Part shown: positions 58,701 to 64,000 of the stretch, in pieces
How the letters are laid out: each line of letters starts with the position of its first letter
How positions within the stretch are numbered: the stretch's first letter is position 1
Assembly (NCBI GenBank): GCA_946188155.1
Contig: CAMHUC010000002.1
Coordinates: 1-64,000 of the forward strand
Length of the DNA stretch: 64,000 nt
Direction of reading: 5' to 3'
Source: an uncultured bacterium
GTDB lineage: Bacteria; Bacteroidota; Bacteroidia; Bacteroidales; Bacteroidaceae
Notes under the pieces: model-generated
Databases searched by the model: none
Seen by the model: the letters and a program-made list of their open reading frames with translations, nothing else
What the model was told of the DNA's origin: nothing
Program-made: the position numbers and the translations under genes

Positions 58701-58794
58701 GGGCGAGACGGTGGAGTCGCGCGTGCTCAATAGCGGTGTCTACATTGTGCGCACCCTCGACGGGCAGTACACCAAGAAGCTCAGTGTGAAATGA
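46759..58794 (+). CDS. Giant (4011 aa) secreted repeat protein with C-terminal sorting-like domain
   Basis: Signal peptide VIVLSLLVCHLSCGFAQ; many YGGGN repeats; C-terminus VRIFSTAGVTLRSFTIQPGETVESRVLNSGVYIVRTLDGQYTKKLSVK. Confidence 0.85.
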   Translation: MNRDMLMKIYSDHNTINTRRWVIVLSLLVCHLSCGFAQIKIGGNVYGGGNEGDTGGSTSVTVRAGDFNGAVFGGARQANVGGSAFVNIDGEHISGDITINYVYGGNDISGNVGEKVTANDDLPVALTTPPTGKTQAHVVEYGLTTNTGGDAGKNTQAYNAFILTTPERSVTTSGEGDATTTSTYQIFIGQMFGGGNGAYDYTSEPYKGMQLPEVKRTYQELRGGTFGYVYAGGNNATVTDKADICIDNSSTITTATDALVVKDYTKPENISGGVGSAVDQRLMSMGLNLSTFNNDHQFLRVFGGNNKADMHIRPTWHLQQGDIENLYSGGNEGRMTATEGILLEINPQGKDEEKMKLKVENVFGGCRRADVCPTTDVDGKTPVTSVANLSGYRFPPNLAARVLVRGGDITNVYGGNDISGKVYFGNALGVYTSIKGDIYGGGNGSYAYTDNPDLKDDLIWGDFYYDKGDDSAKALNANRPNAEQVSIRVAGEADAKGTMKRQVIIGGSIYVGGNSATLKPDPVHASLPNYPMAELKIGSYVIADKVFLGNNGEEMISRDVLEQYVGTVTGANATATTSDKHDFSSLDLTDEAVFAEYMNGCAMDMMPQVVFDDSTRTSNPDPATYIDYSSYFGSFFCGGNVGSMTKDGKEIIDFSHPVIIFDKLVGGCNNAFVYPVAKVGGGYLNAAYNGGLTGDPDDSGVKLQLDLEGLKIQPKRWKDETDKTQGLEWNTYVDDTENVIADNAGIGVASDDDKNRRFRGGNVYGGCYESGHVNGDVVININGTIIDREGEHGVFDTVTEDAEGEGILYDDTQFHITERRSGVILDQQGMDVLGSALSVFGGGYGKDSEIWGSTTVNLNKGYVFQIFGGGEMGAIGKGTRNETTHKLNDSSYSYNAAYSTTINLHGEVAGVSKGVTLTDAQEAMLAEAEFIYGGGFEGLISGDTHIYLGNGRVFNTFAGSCNADILGHTETYVGKGKNANGTVVAGFPWVRDHVYGGNDLGGRIRGSASFSGKLSDFAQGKSYSSAVAAPTTASAYMEYTQGRVDRIFGGCYGDYDYITATDNPFNNDKYSFETYQGSETHTYGIKYFKPYLNNAFVNIIPTSNANNAISMVFGAGQGISGDRDGDDMQDRSYVLIDIPQTQEKFKGLEVFGAGAYDGLGMRFDPANDSEKVTTANSDKATAIVDLVRGQIAAAYGGSYNEGITRRTMVNVPAGSTIRLGSIFGGAYGNNTFKPCDVYESHVEYHSADAWLICNPLRLDDDGNTIGDRRMKGAIYGGNNNERRTIYAKINVDVKVNQDHWKNGATTGNIYGAGCGANTWAEYTEVNLNSGAEVYEVYGGGEAGKVFNTLSVEKYMQKYKDTPPDGVVVDGDWATVWPAAWTFGRYYTPNAAFDNYRANDLTSLNNTDLVTRAAFDDRTTKTYPYRYNTNVLIRRGALVNNYAYGGGLGADAKICGSTYIALLGGTVKKDLYAAGTSGAVQDWLDDQRFTASANAYVAGGTVRNVYGGGWEGSVGHHEGAIENDPSGDSLGETHVVIGIRRDQPDNQLIDDLTYAKGSKATVDDYGLYYGVPAIQRNAYGGGEGGAVFGTTSITLNNGYIGYVYSDSEPEDKTIPYVNIYDGYYQEKLHDETWTDHVGENRLEGSGNLFGGGYVDNSSVDFTNVTMYGGLVRNSLFGGGEIAAVGRGKVKAGGYQNSERNYIGTTKHGKTTVTMYKGHVQRDVFGGGKGYDNLGKVGTLYTDGYVFGQTEVRIRGGEVGTATNYADGYGNVFGGGDIGYVYGLGTADEAGEKPSPDHYYYIGYRCKAAYGTYKAGDVIAKQDYDKFGDGDKSKWEKVWTEDVKVVVEPYAQVTDAGGVTIDGTAYPQYSYVPTDVLNKLKGKNDVSDGATWNNLDDSGVIIHNAVFAGGNIAVGSDKVYANAVTVFGNVTASLRDIYRRDLITIGTEHIGGLYGGGNLSLVNGYREMHISNYGTDYYGLSQEVTYDYYQNQLTDRERAYFRLRYTCLTAFQGGKDAQGITYKGHQVGDQIYEDEFNDLPDAYKSVQGEGVSDAYWKLDGVCSIYAGRLLNTLQRADLVGVYGSRLVLQGARDRVTDVVDYTRYTINRVGELSLKKVDSPAGETDDTNMSHGNYFGIYSVVNYLGNMTSDVLFDDVRTSDTSDTDDHTTYYDWKKSNPNSRKRNTATCHNQVALASGVFLELTKETSTAERKDYGYITGVVELDLINAKADEIGGGYVYAKNEHGTRSTVDYTMVTLSEFNNDLRTYKMYTYNEEPDHLQLIQTSGNFIHDSRKIIIDDCYPHNMSYDHTKAPYSEAHYWYIKGSIYIYDQVISAYTGSPTAYTREKQIPLTITAGSHGQLKLVNVQPNLYAYYENFDTRTKIGEDGVKVNNNSVTYKLNDIITYWDWSQLPEKERELFVEETYVSTSAYKLSAGDTEEHPAGEVMLPDDYKTLKNSHPTLYDIANEKMVDADDIIHPSNNISHKTGYVVSFEMDTPPDWNTWYSKKTGDIDKISTTAYKNLTDTEQDGYRPGPTFKLTADGSQVFGQRHYDEGEIIPQSVHDAYSPGTGDQATVSRAYVTAEQVSYTYNSQSKTVNAGTAISETEYNGLDTATKAKFKEAKMCISTLKLSDETYILYGELLNEDKIDELARAFSASESTADIAAMKAEIEACLSDAYICEEGGLYGGHSYDGGTNYDALEGWAALTAEDRNSNKFTFNFDALDVLADPDYRGDMNYYRAPYNEVKNVEYTAIYNGDEPLTPSVSIDGVASSITQGTELTRPQYEQLANEKYHYTPIRVTTTAEDGDDYYIAKQAFSRGNMAYAEGQVISSGTYRALSATERADWVTVLKFTNTSSDDKMYFYCREDYTGVTSVTNLESGGTVSDGTVNGSGTTVGKGWVISQADYTTLKNEQKDFIIKGEEPTESTTLYVSRESDIRDLSKEKIISVIYQYTYNEGSDDGDNVELVNEMHIINIHLQFESGAPIIDQLLPPELVLPGTIVGMNQPNVTPGAYELIGGGWEIFDNETDAKHNRNGQTYRNNETPMYWYQNNYWVAYYAKSYLGKTYSNPVQFSVANYHDLAKVMGDKEHHYYIDHKDASKERNPKIYINDYSTLDDEDPMKNANGLDLLKQLYDLSLLTTEAATGELEGHALLNERVKGGENLDFILRTNIDHSSPWTPIGSTQCFGGTLHGDGYTISGLDHSLFDKLCGAVYNLGVTGSFSEAGIANSGEGYMENCWISTTGTPDGSLRAVFGNPTATSGIKVVNCYYPEGKNYLTTDNGRGLAKPMSARAFYDGTVAYDLNGFYLWKRYNDHSTPAGTPTAYNYYVDDTDTGGNAILTLRTDGKYGEDVSLCSSGFDGFRYVEDRYGDGDFIYQEGTIPEEDNIRLYTPVGSSDPIAAGYYPIWPDDYLFFGQSLNYGQVTGRTHQGRPSRIAKGGDRLTTDVTGNRVYRAPAYFRNYNMATVHFNPYAVFVEKNVDGTVEVHKNMTAIDFTGYNDTSYPYDKGWKQWSKTSQMLQTSGKSSDAYAFYPPLLDDGGLSEMRNIGLTQNLLAYTDATGKTADAVATALPDEAYAELDTGEKPAKYRAVAYQDPSSVKGHHVSLSGSDYVATNDHFLVDKQDFNAPIAYTFADGYRMWYQRYPDTYVAISWTDDDSNESTPPVRTTTGWEGISLPFNAEVVTTHQKGEITHFYNKSWESKNDKPAKIGHEYWLREFADGGTSEGSVYKANMVFPTTVPTGDELPEKKEFESTFLWDYYYSYNRYDDANTDDYQEDDRDHVYYKEGRIYEDYAYLTAAKPYIIGFPGATYREFDLSGNFTPANTLNWPVSRKLAKQYVTFASATGTAIGVSDLATGISADGYIFKPSYLNEAFAAGTANTYTLNAEGSSYDVPAEGEAVSVAAFRPYFVKAAGGNARTRSIIFGDAEQSQLGGDGEHSDADQTGTLIIRPDKSAIVVTSALSYTTDVRIFSTAGVTLRSFTIQPGETVESRVLNSGVYIVRTLDGQYTKKLSVK

Positions 58795-59768
58795 TGCAAC
58801 CACGGATGACACGGATGAAACGGACGGAAGATATGACGAAAGATGCGTCGCGCGACATACAGACCTCACAGCACAGCGGCCAGCAGGGAGAGATCATCCT
58901 CTACCAGCCCGACGAGACCGTGCGCCTCGAAGTCCGCCTGGAGGACGATACCGTATGGCTGACGCAGGCGCAGATGGCGGAGTTGTTCCAGAAAGACCAG
59001 TCGGTGATAGCAAGGCATATTGGTAATGTGTTCCGTGAAGGGGAACTCGAAGAAAAGAGTAATATGCAAATTTTGCATAATACTCTGTCAAAATATAAGC
59101 CGACAAAGGTATATAGCCTTAATGTTATTATTTCTGTAGGCTATCGGGTAAAAAGTAAAAGAGGTACTCAGTTTAGAATTTGGGCTACATCCGTTTTAAG
59201 AGACTTTCTGCTTAGGGGTTATGCTATAAATCGGCAGCTAACAGAATTAGAGCGGCATGTGGATGCCCGTTTTGATGCGCATATACTGACAGAAGAGCAA
59301 CGGTTTAGGAAGATAGAGCAAGTACTTTCTGACCATCAGCAGAAGATTGACTTCTTCGTGCGCACATCGCTGCCGCCCGTTGAGGGTGTCTTCTACGACG
59401 GACAGATATTCGATGCCTACGCCCAGATTGTCAGTCTTATCAAGCAGGCCAGGCGCAGCATCGTACTTATCGACAACTACATTGACGAGACGACACTGAC
59501 CATGCTCAGCAAGCGTGCAGTCGGTGTCTCGGCAACCATCTATACCCGCCCGCTCTCCCAGCAACAGCAACTCGACCTCGAGCGCCACAACCAGCAGTAT
59601 TCGCCCATCGCGGTGAATATCTGCCAGCACAACCACGACCGCTTCCTCATCATCGATGACACGGTTTACCTCTTCGGTGCCAGCCTGAAGGATGCCGGCA
59701 AGAAATTCTTCGCATACATCAAGATGCAGGAGACATCGGCTGCAGAACTGCTTGGCGGAATAAGATAA
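58791..59768 (+). CDS. RhuM/ORF6N-like protein with C-terminal PLD-like domain
   Basis: VWLTQAQMAELFQKDQSVIARHIGNVF; RRSIVLIDNYIDE; HDRFLIIDDTVYLFGASLKDAGKKFFA. Confidence 0.78.
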   Translation: MMQPRMTRMKRTEDMTKDASRDIQTSQHSGQQGEIILYQPDETVRLEVRLEDDTVWLTQAQMAELFQKDQSVIARHIGNVFREGELEEKSNMQILHNTLSKYKPTKVYSLNVIISVGYRVKSKRGTQFRIWATSVLRDFLLRGYAINRQLTELERHVDARFDAHILTEEQRFRKIEQVLSDHQQKIDFFVRTSLPPVEGVFYDGQIFDAYAQIVSLIKQARRSIVLIDNYIDETTLTMLSKRAVGVSATIYTRPLSQQQQLDLERHNQQYSPIAVNICQHNHDRFLIIDDTVYLFGASLKDAGKKFFAYIKMQETSAAELLGGIR

Positions 59769-59787
59769 ATGGCAACGGATTACGCGG

Positions 59788-60696
59788 ATGAAACGGACAG
59801 AAGATATGACGAAAGATATAACGCACGACATACAGACCACGCGGCAGGGCGTTCAGCAGGGAGAGATCATCCTCTACCAGCCTGACGAGACCGTGCGGCT
59901 CGAGGTCAGGCTGGAGGATGACACCGTCTGGCTGACAACTAATCAAATGGCTCTGCTGTTTGACAGAGAAGAGTCAAATATTCGCCGTCATATTCTAAAT
60001 GTGTTTGGTGAAGATGAGCTGGAGCGTTCGAATAACGTGCAAAATTTACACGTTAATGGGGTTAAGAAACCTGTTCCCTATTACTCGCTTGATGTCATCA
60101 TCTCCGTAGGCTACCGGGTTAAGTCCAAACGGGGAACTAAGTTCCGCCAGTGGGCTAACAGGGTACTTAGGGAATACTTGCTGAGAGGCTATGCCGTTAA
60201 TTCACGGATTATGGCACTGGAGCAAAGGGTTGATGAGCAGGCTTCTCAGCTGAAACTAGTGCGGCAGAAGATTGACTTCTTCGTGCAGACCAGCCAGCCG
60301 CCTGTGGTGGGAGTATTCAGTGGCGGTCAGGTGTTCTCCGCCCGCCTGTTTGTCGAAGACCTTGTCAAGACGGCGAAGCGGGAAATCGTGCTCATCGACA
60401 ACTATGTGGATGCCAAGACATTCGACCTGCTGGACGTACGCGGCACAGGTGTCGATGCAACAATATATACCGATAGGATAGATGCCGGCCTTCAGCGTCT
60501 GCAGCAACTCCACAACCAGGAGCATAGCAGTCTGCCAGTGAATATAGCAACATTCACGCATCCCTTCCACGACCGCTTCCTCATCATCGACGATGACCTC
60601 TGGCATTGCGGTGCTTCGTTCAAGGACTTAGGCCGCAGACTGTTTGCCATAGACAGGCTGAACATCGACAAGAGCATCATCCTCGGGCAACTTTAA
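59788..60696 (+). CDS. RhuM/ORF6N-like protein with C-terminal PLD-like domain (paralogue)
   Basis: VWLTTNQMALLFDREESNIRRHILNVF; KREIVLIDNYVDAKTFDLL; HDRFLIIDDDLWHCGASFKDLGRRLFA. Confidence 0.78.
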   Translation: MKRTEDMTKDITHDIQTTRQGVQQGEIILYQPDETVRLEVRLEDDTVWLTTNQMALLFDREESNIRRHILNVFGEDELERSNNVQNLHVNGVKKPVPYYSLDVIISVGYRVKSKRGTKFRQWANRVLREYLLRGYAVNSRIMALEQRVDEQASQLKLVRQKIDFFVQTSQPPVVGVFSGGQVFSARLFVEDLVKTAKREIVLIDNYVDAKTFDLLDVRGTGVDATIYTDRIDAGLQRLQQLHNQEHSSLPVNIATFTHPFHDRFLIIDDDLWHCGASFKDLGRRLFAIDRLNIDKSIILGQL

Positions 60697-60699
60697 CTG

Positions 60700-60960
60700 A
60701 CAACGGATTACACGGATGAAACGGATTGAAGATATGATGAAAGATATGAAAGAAGATATGAACAGTATATACACGATATTCAGAGTGAACAGAACCTCAC
60801 GGGGGGAAACCTCACGGGGGGACAGTCCCCTTGTGAGCACATACGATATTCGGAGTGAACAGAACCTCACAAGTGGTCAGACCCTTTGTGTGCTCAAGGG
60901 GTCAGACCCTTTGTGTGCTTGCTGATGGCAGCAGGGATGGGGGAAGTGTGGGGACAGATT
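60700..60960 (+). repeat. Leader module with hairpins and degenerate signal-peptide remnant
   Basis: acaacggattacacggatgaaacggattgaagatatg; 27-nt hairpins 60811-37, 60866-92, 60891-917; then LLMAAGMGEVWGQISV*. Confidence 0.65.
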
Positions 60961-60972
60961 TCCGTCTGATTG

Positions 60973-61004
60973 TTTGGTCGTTTCAATGATAATTTGTAAT
61001 TTTG
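60973..61004 (+). promoter_or_regulatory. Promoter of Abi-like gene
   Basis: TTTG (60973-76), 20-bp spacer, TAATTTTG (60997-61004). Confidence 0.55.
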
Positions 61005-61030
61005 CGATAGACTTATAATAAAGAAGCGAA

Positions 61031-61729
61031 ATGAAGTATAAGGAATTTGAGAGGATTATATCAGAAGAACGTATGAGTCGCTACGTCGGTGCCTGCGGGG
61101 GCAATACCCGCAAGGCAATGACGCTTTATCGCTACAATGTAGAATTGGCACAGACCGTTTTCCCCATTATTGGATTTTTTGAAGTTGCGCTGCGAAATGC
61201 AATCAATGTAGAACTGACGATAGCACTCGGCAGCGAATGGCTGAAAGACTCGTGTCTGCCAGGGGGTATTTTCAATATCCCTAATGCTCATAAAACCTGC
61301 GATATTATTAGCAACGCTTACCATAGACTACTTCGTGATGGATTGTATTCGCATACTAAGCTGTTGGCAGAAATGGAATTTGGGGTCTGGAAATACATGT
61401 TTTCTCCAGTACAGTATCGTCAAACAGGAAGAATCCTTCTTCGGATATTTCCAAATAGGCCACGTTCTTCAGTTCAAATGCAATACAATTCTTCTTATGT
61501 GTTCAATGAACTCGATAAGATTAATACCCTGCGCAATAGAATAGCCCATCATGAGCCAATTTGTTTTCCTGCTCAAGGGGATATAATATATACAGATTAC
61601 ATCCGAAATGAATATGTTAAGATCTTGTCTTTGCTTGAATGGCTGGGGATCGATAGCAAAAAATATCTTTATGGTTTAGACCATGTTATGGTGATTAGCG
61701 ATAAGATAGATAAGCTAAAACCTGTATAA
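61031..61729 (+). CDS. Abi-like (AbiD/F family) HEPN protein
   Basis: FFEVALRNAINVEL; RNRIAHHEPI (Rx4-6H HEPN motif). Confidence 0.8.
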   Translation: MKYKEFERIISEERMSRYVGACGGNTRKAMTLYRYNVELAQTVFPIIGFFEVALRNAINVELTIALGSEWLKDSCLPGGIFNIPNAHKTCDIISNAYHRLLRDGLYSHTKLLAEMEFGVWKYMFSPVQYRQTGRILLRIFPNRPRSSVQMQYNSSYVFNELDKINTLRNRIAHHEPICFPAQGDIIYTDYIRNEYVKILSLLEWLGIDSKKYLYGLDHVMVISDKIDKLKPV

Positions 61730-61849
61730 AACAATACCCACCAGCTTGACTTGCGTCAGGGGCTGATGGGAATCAACACTGCAAAGATAGACATTTATTC
61801 GATACGAAACAAACATTTCCACATGGAATTAACAAAATATAACTTTATC

Positions 61850-62064
61850 GACAACGGATTACACGGATGAAACGGATTGAAGATATGACGAAAGAGATGA
61901 AAGAAGATATGAACGGTGTAACAACGACATTTCGGTTCCGTCCAAACGGAATCAAATCCCTTCTGCTGATGCTCCTGCTACTGGTGATGGGAGTAGGGGA
62001 GAGTGTGGGAGTATTCCCTCGTGTGCTCGTTTTTTATAGAATAATAGGAAAAATAGGTGTATGA
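61850..62064 (+). repeat. Second leader module ending in a signal-peptide-like remnant
   Basis: acaacggattacacggatgaaacggattgaagatatgacgaaagagatgaaagaagatatgaac, then GIKSLLLMLLLLVMGVGESVG. Confidence 0.6.
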
Positions 62065-63209
62065 ACAGCATGTTGAACTATCCAATCTTGCTCCGACAGG
62101 TAAAGAAACGCGTGGCATTGGCACAGCAGAGAGCAATCTTTGCAGCCAATGAGGAACTGCTGCGAATGTATTGGGACTTGGGGCAGATGCTATATACTGC
62201 ACAAAAGAAAGAAGGATGGGGGAAAGGTACACTCGCTCGTCTTTCCGCAGACTTAAAGAATGAATACCCTGAAGAAAAAGGTTTCTCCGAAAGAAATCTT
62301 CGATGCATGGTTGATTTCTATTTGGAATATAACCAAGACCTTACTGCCATAAAAGATGGACATCATTCCAATTTGCAACCGGCAGTTGCAGAATCGCAAG
62401 AAATTACTAATGAATTGCATAAAAATACAATTGTGCAACCAGCGGTTGCACAATTACCAGAATACAACTTCACGTTGCCTGTTCGTCACATCCATTGGAC
62501 TCATAATGTTATTCTTATGCAGAGAGTAAAAGACATTAAGGCGCGCTACTGGTACATGATGCAGTGTTTGACATCTCATTGGAGTAAGAATTATCTGGCA
62601 GAAGCCATCAAACTAGACTATTACGGCAAACATGGTGCACTTGCCAGCAATTTCGACTCGACATTACCTGCGCCAGATGCAAAAGGAGTAAAGTCGATGC
62701 TGAAGGATCCCTATATATTTGATATGCTCACTTTCACCAACGAATACAATGAACGTGATGTCGAGATTGGTCTGGTGAAACACGTAGAGCAATTTCTTGT
62801 TGAAATGGGGGCTGGCTTCGGTTTCATGGGTCGCCAGTATCATATTACAGTATCAGGTGACGATTATTACATCGACTTGTTAATGTATAACGCCTTTATG
62901 CATCGTTATATGGTTATAGAACTCAAGGATACTGAGTTCAAACCTGAATATATTGGAAAATTAAATTTCTATTGTTCGGCTGTTGACGATGTTCTTTGTC
63001 GTGAAGGTGATAATAAAACAATTGGTTTACTTCTATGTAAGACGAAAGATAAAATAAAGGCAGAATATGCGTTAAGAGATATCAACAAGCCAATAGGCAT
63101 CTCTGATTATGAACTTGGCCAAGCCTTACCCCATGACTTGCGCTCTAATCTGCCGAGCATTGAGGATATTGAAGCGGAATTCGATAACCAGATAGAAGAA
63201 CAGAAATGA
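62061..63209 (+). CDS. DUF1016 / YhcG-type PD-(D/E)XK nuclease family protein
   Basis: YWDLGQMLYTAQKKEGWGKGTLARLSADLKNEYPEEKGFSERNLR; YYIDLLMYNAFMHRYMVIELKDTEFKPEYIGKLNFY. Confidence 0.9.
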   Translation: MNSMLNYPILLRQVKKRVALAQQRAIFAANEELLRMYWDLGQMLYTAQKKEGWGKGTLARLSADLKNEYPEEKGFSERNLRCMVDFYLEYNQDLTAIKDGHHSNLQPAVAESQEITNELHKNTIVQPAVAQLPEYNFTLPVRHIHWTHNVILMQRVKDIKARYWYMMQCLTSHWSKNYLAEAIKLDYYGKHGALASNFDSTLPAPDAKGVKSMLKDPYIFDMLTFTNEYNERDVEIGLVKHVEQFLVEMGAGFGFMGRQYHITVSGDDYYIDLLMYNAFMHRYMVIELKDTEFKPEYIGKLNFYCSAVDDVLCREGDNKTIGLLLCKTKDKIKAEYALRDINKPIGISDYELGQALPHDLRSNLPSIEDIEAEFDNQIEEQK

Positions 63210-63217
63210 AACTTTAA

Positions 63218-64000
63218 ATGAAACAAGATATGAGCAATAAGATAACCTACACCTCACATGAGATAAACTGTCTCCTTGCTATCAAAGGGCCGCAAGAATG
63301 TAGGAGTTCCCTACCGGGGAACTGCGAGTTTGCTGCCGGGAAACTGACAGTTCCCTCCGGGGAAACTATCAGTTTGCTGCCTGTTGGCTCCAAATCCACT
63401 TGCTCGCAACCATCGGTTAGCACCTCACAAAGTGTCAGACACTTTGTGAGAGTTGGGTTGCTTACACTCCTGCTCCTGATGGCAGGTGTGACAGGGGCGT
63501 GGGGACAGACGGACTATTCTGGTATTTATTATATTGCCAGCGATGGTAATGCTGCAGATATAGATGGTAATGCGGAGTCCTATACCTACTCACCATCGGC
63601 TACAAACACTAACTACTATATTGTTCCTACAGAATATCCCCAACAGAGTGACGAAAAAGATGCCTATTTCGATGGAACGGTAAGAACCAAGCCCTTTCTG
63701 ACAACAGACAAGACTAATCAGGTTGCAGAAGCAATCTGGGTAGTGACTAAGGTAACAGACGATGATGGTACATTTTACTATATCCAGCATGCTCAGACGG
63801 AAAAGTACGTAATCTATGAACCTCTTTTCACGGGCGGCGATAGTCGTAGAAAATGTATGCACCTTGTTGGGGCTGCCCCATCTTCTGATGCATACAAGTT
63901 TATTATAGATGAAAGAGACGGTGCTTGTTATATGGTACCAAAGAGTCAGCAGACTGCAACTCACAAGTATTGGAATATCGCTGACAAGAACCGCCCATGC
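63218..64000 (+). CDS. Secreted protein with long repeat-derived pre-signal region, 3' truncated by window
   Basis: Frame open to window end: MKQDMSNKITYTSHEINC...QSVRHFVRVGLLTLLLLMAGVTGAWGQTDYSGIYYIASDG...; not in ORF track. Confidence 0.7.
   Translation, partial: MKQDMSNKITYTSHEINCLLAIKGPQECRSSLPGNCEFAAGKLTVPSGETISLLPVGSKSTCSQPSVSTSQSVRHFVRVGLLTLLLLMAGVTGAWGQTDYSGIYYIASDGNAADIDGNAESYTYSPSATNTNYYIVPTEYPQQSDEKDAYFDGTVRTKPFLTTDKTNQVAEAIWVVTKVTDDDGTFYYIQHAQTEKYVIYEPLFTGGDSRRKCMHLVGAAPSSDAYKFIIDERDGACYMVPKSQQTATHKYWNIADKNRPC

Noticed and set aside
60716-60925. 69-aa ORF MKRIEDMMKDMKEDMN...
   Set aside because: Translation of the repeat leader module; frame runs out before the signal-peptide remnant, so treated as part of the module rather than a gene.

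Overview
The window is a Bacteroidales (Prevotella-like) chromosome segment; taxonomy is inferred from gene content and TAnnTTTG -7 promoters. Left to right it holds: (1) the end of a mobilizable element (DUF3987-like and Toprim/DUF6371-like proteins, MobV-type relaxase); (2) a minus-strand locus with a membrane-anchored AraC-type regulator, a 47-aa membrane peptide, a P47/TULIP-like protein, a 1309-aa secreted MBG-repeat protein, a 52-aa Cys peptide missed by the ORF track, and a coiled-coil membrane protein; (3) a tRNA with CAU anticodon and a housekeeping block (ribF, CPBP protease, ECF sigma, argB, speA, aroK, topA, NUDIX); (4) carbohydrate genes (sialate O-acetylesterase, alpha/beta hydrolase, ZIP transporter, pullulanase, fucose-isomerase family, CE1-like esterase, SusA-like GH13, AraC/TPR regulator); (5) a Mfa/Fim-type fimbrial operon interrupted and flanked by AAA-ATPase/PD-(D/E)XK genes and ending in a 4011-aa repeat protein; (6) two RhuM/ORF6N-PLD-like proteins, an Abi/HEPN protein and a DUF1016/YhcG nuclease, interleaved with repeated leader/signal-peptide modules. 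Best leads: a 126-nt nested multi-stem structure in the leader of the AraC-type regulator; iterated ~21-bp-spaced sites upstream of both the P47 locus and the fimbrial operon that share a CAAATTGT core; 27-nt hairpins with compensatory changes upstream of signal-peptide sequences; and perfect tandem heptamer arrays at many gene ends. No rRNA or CRISPR array was seen. No searches or folding programs were run.
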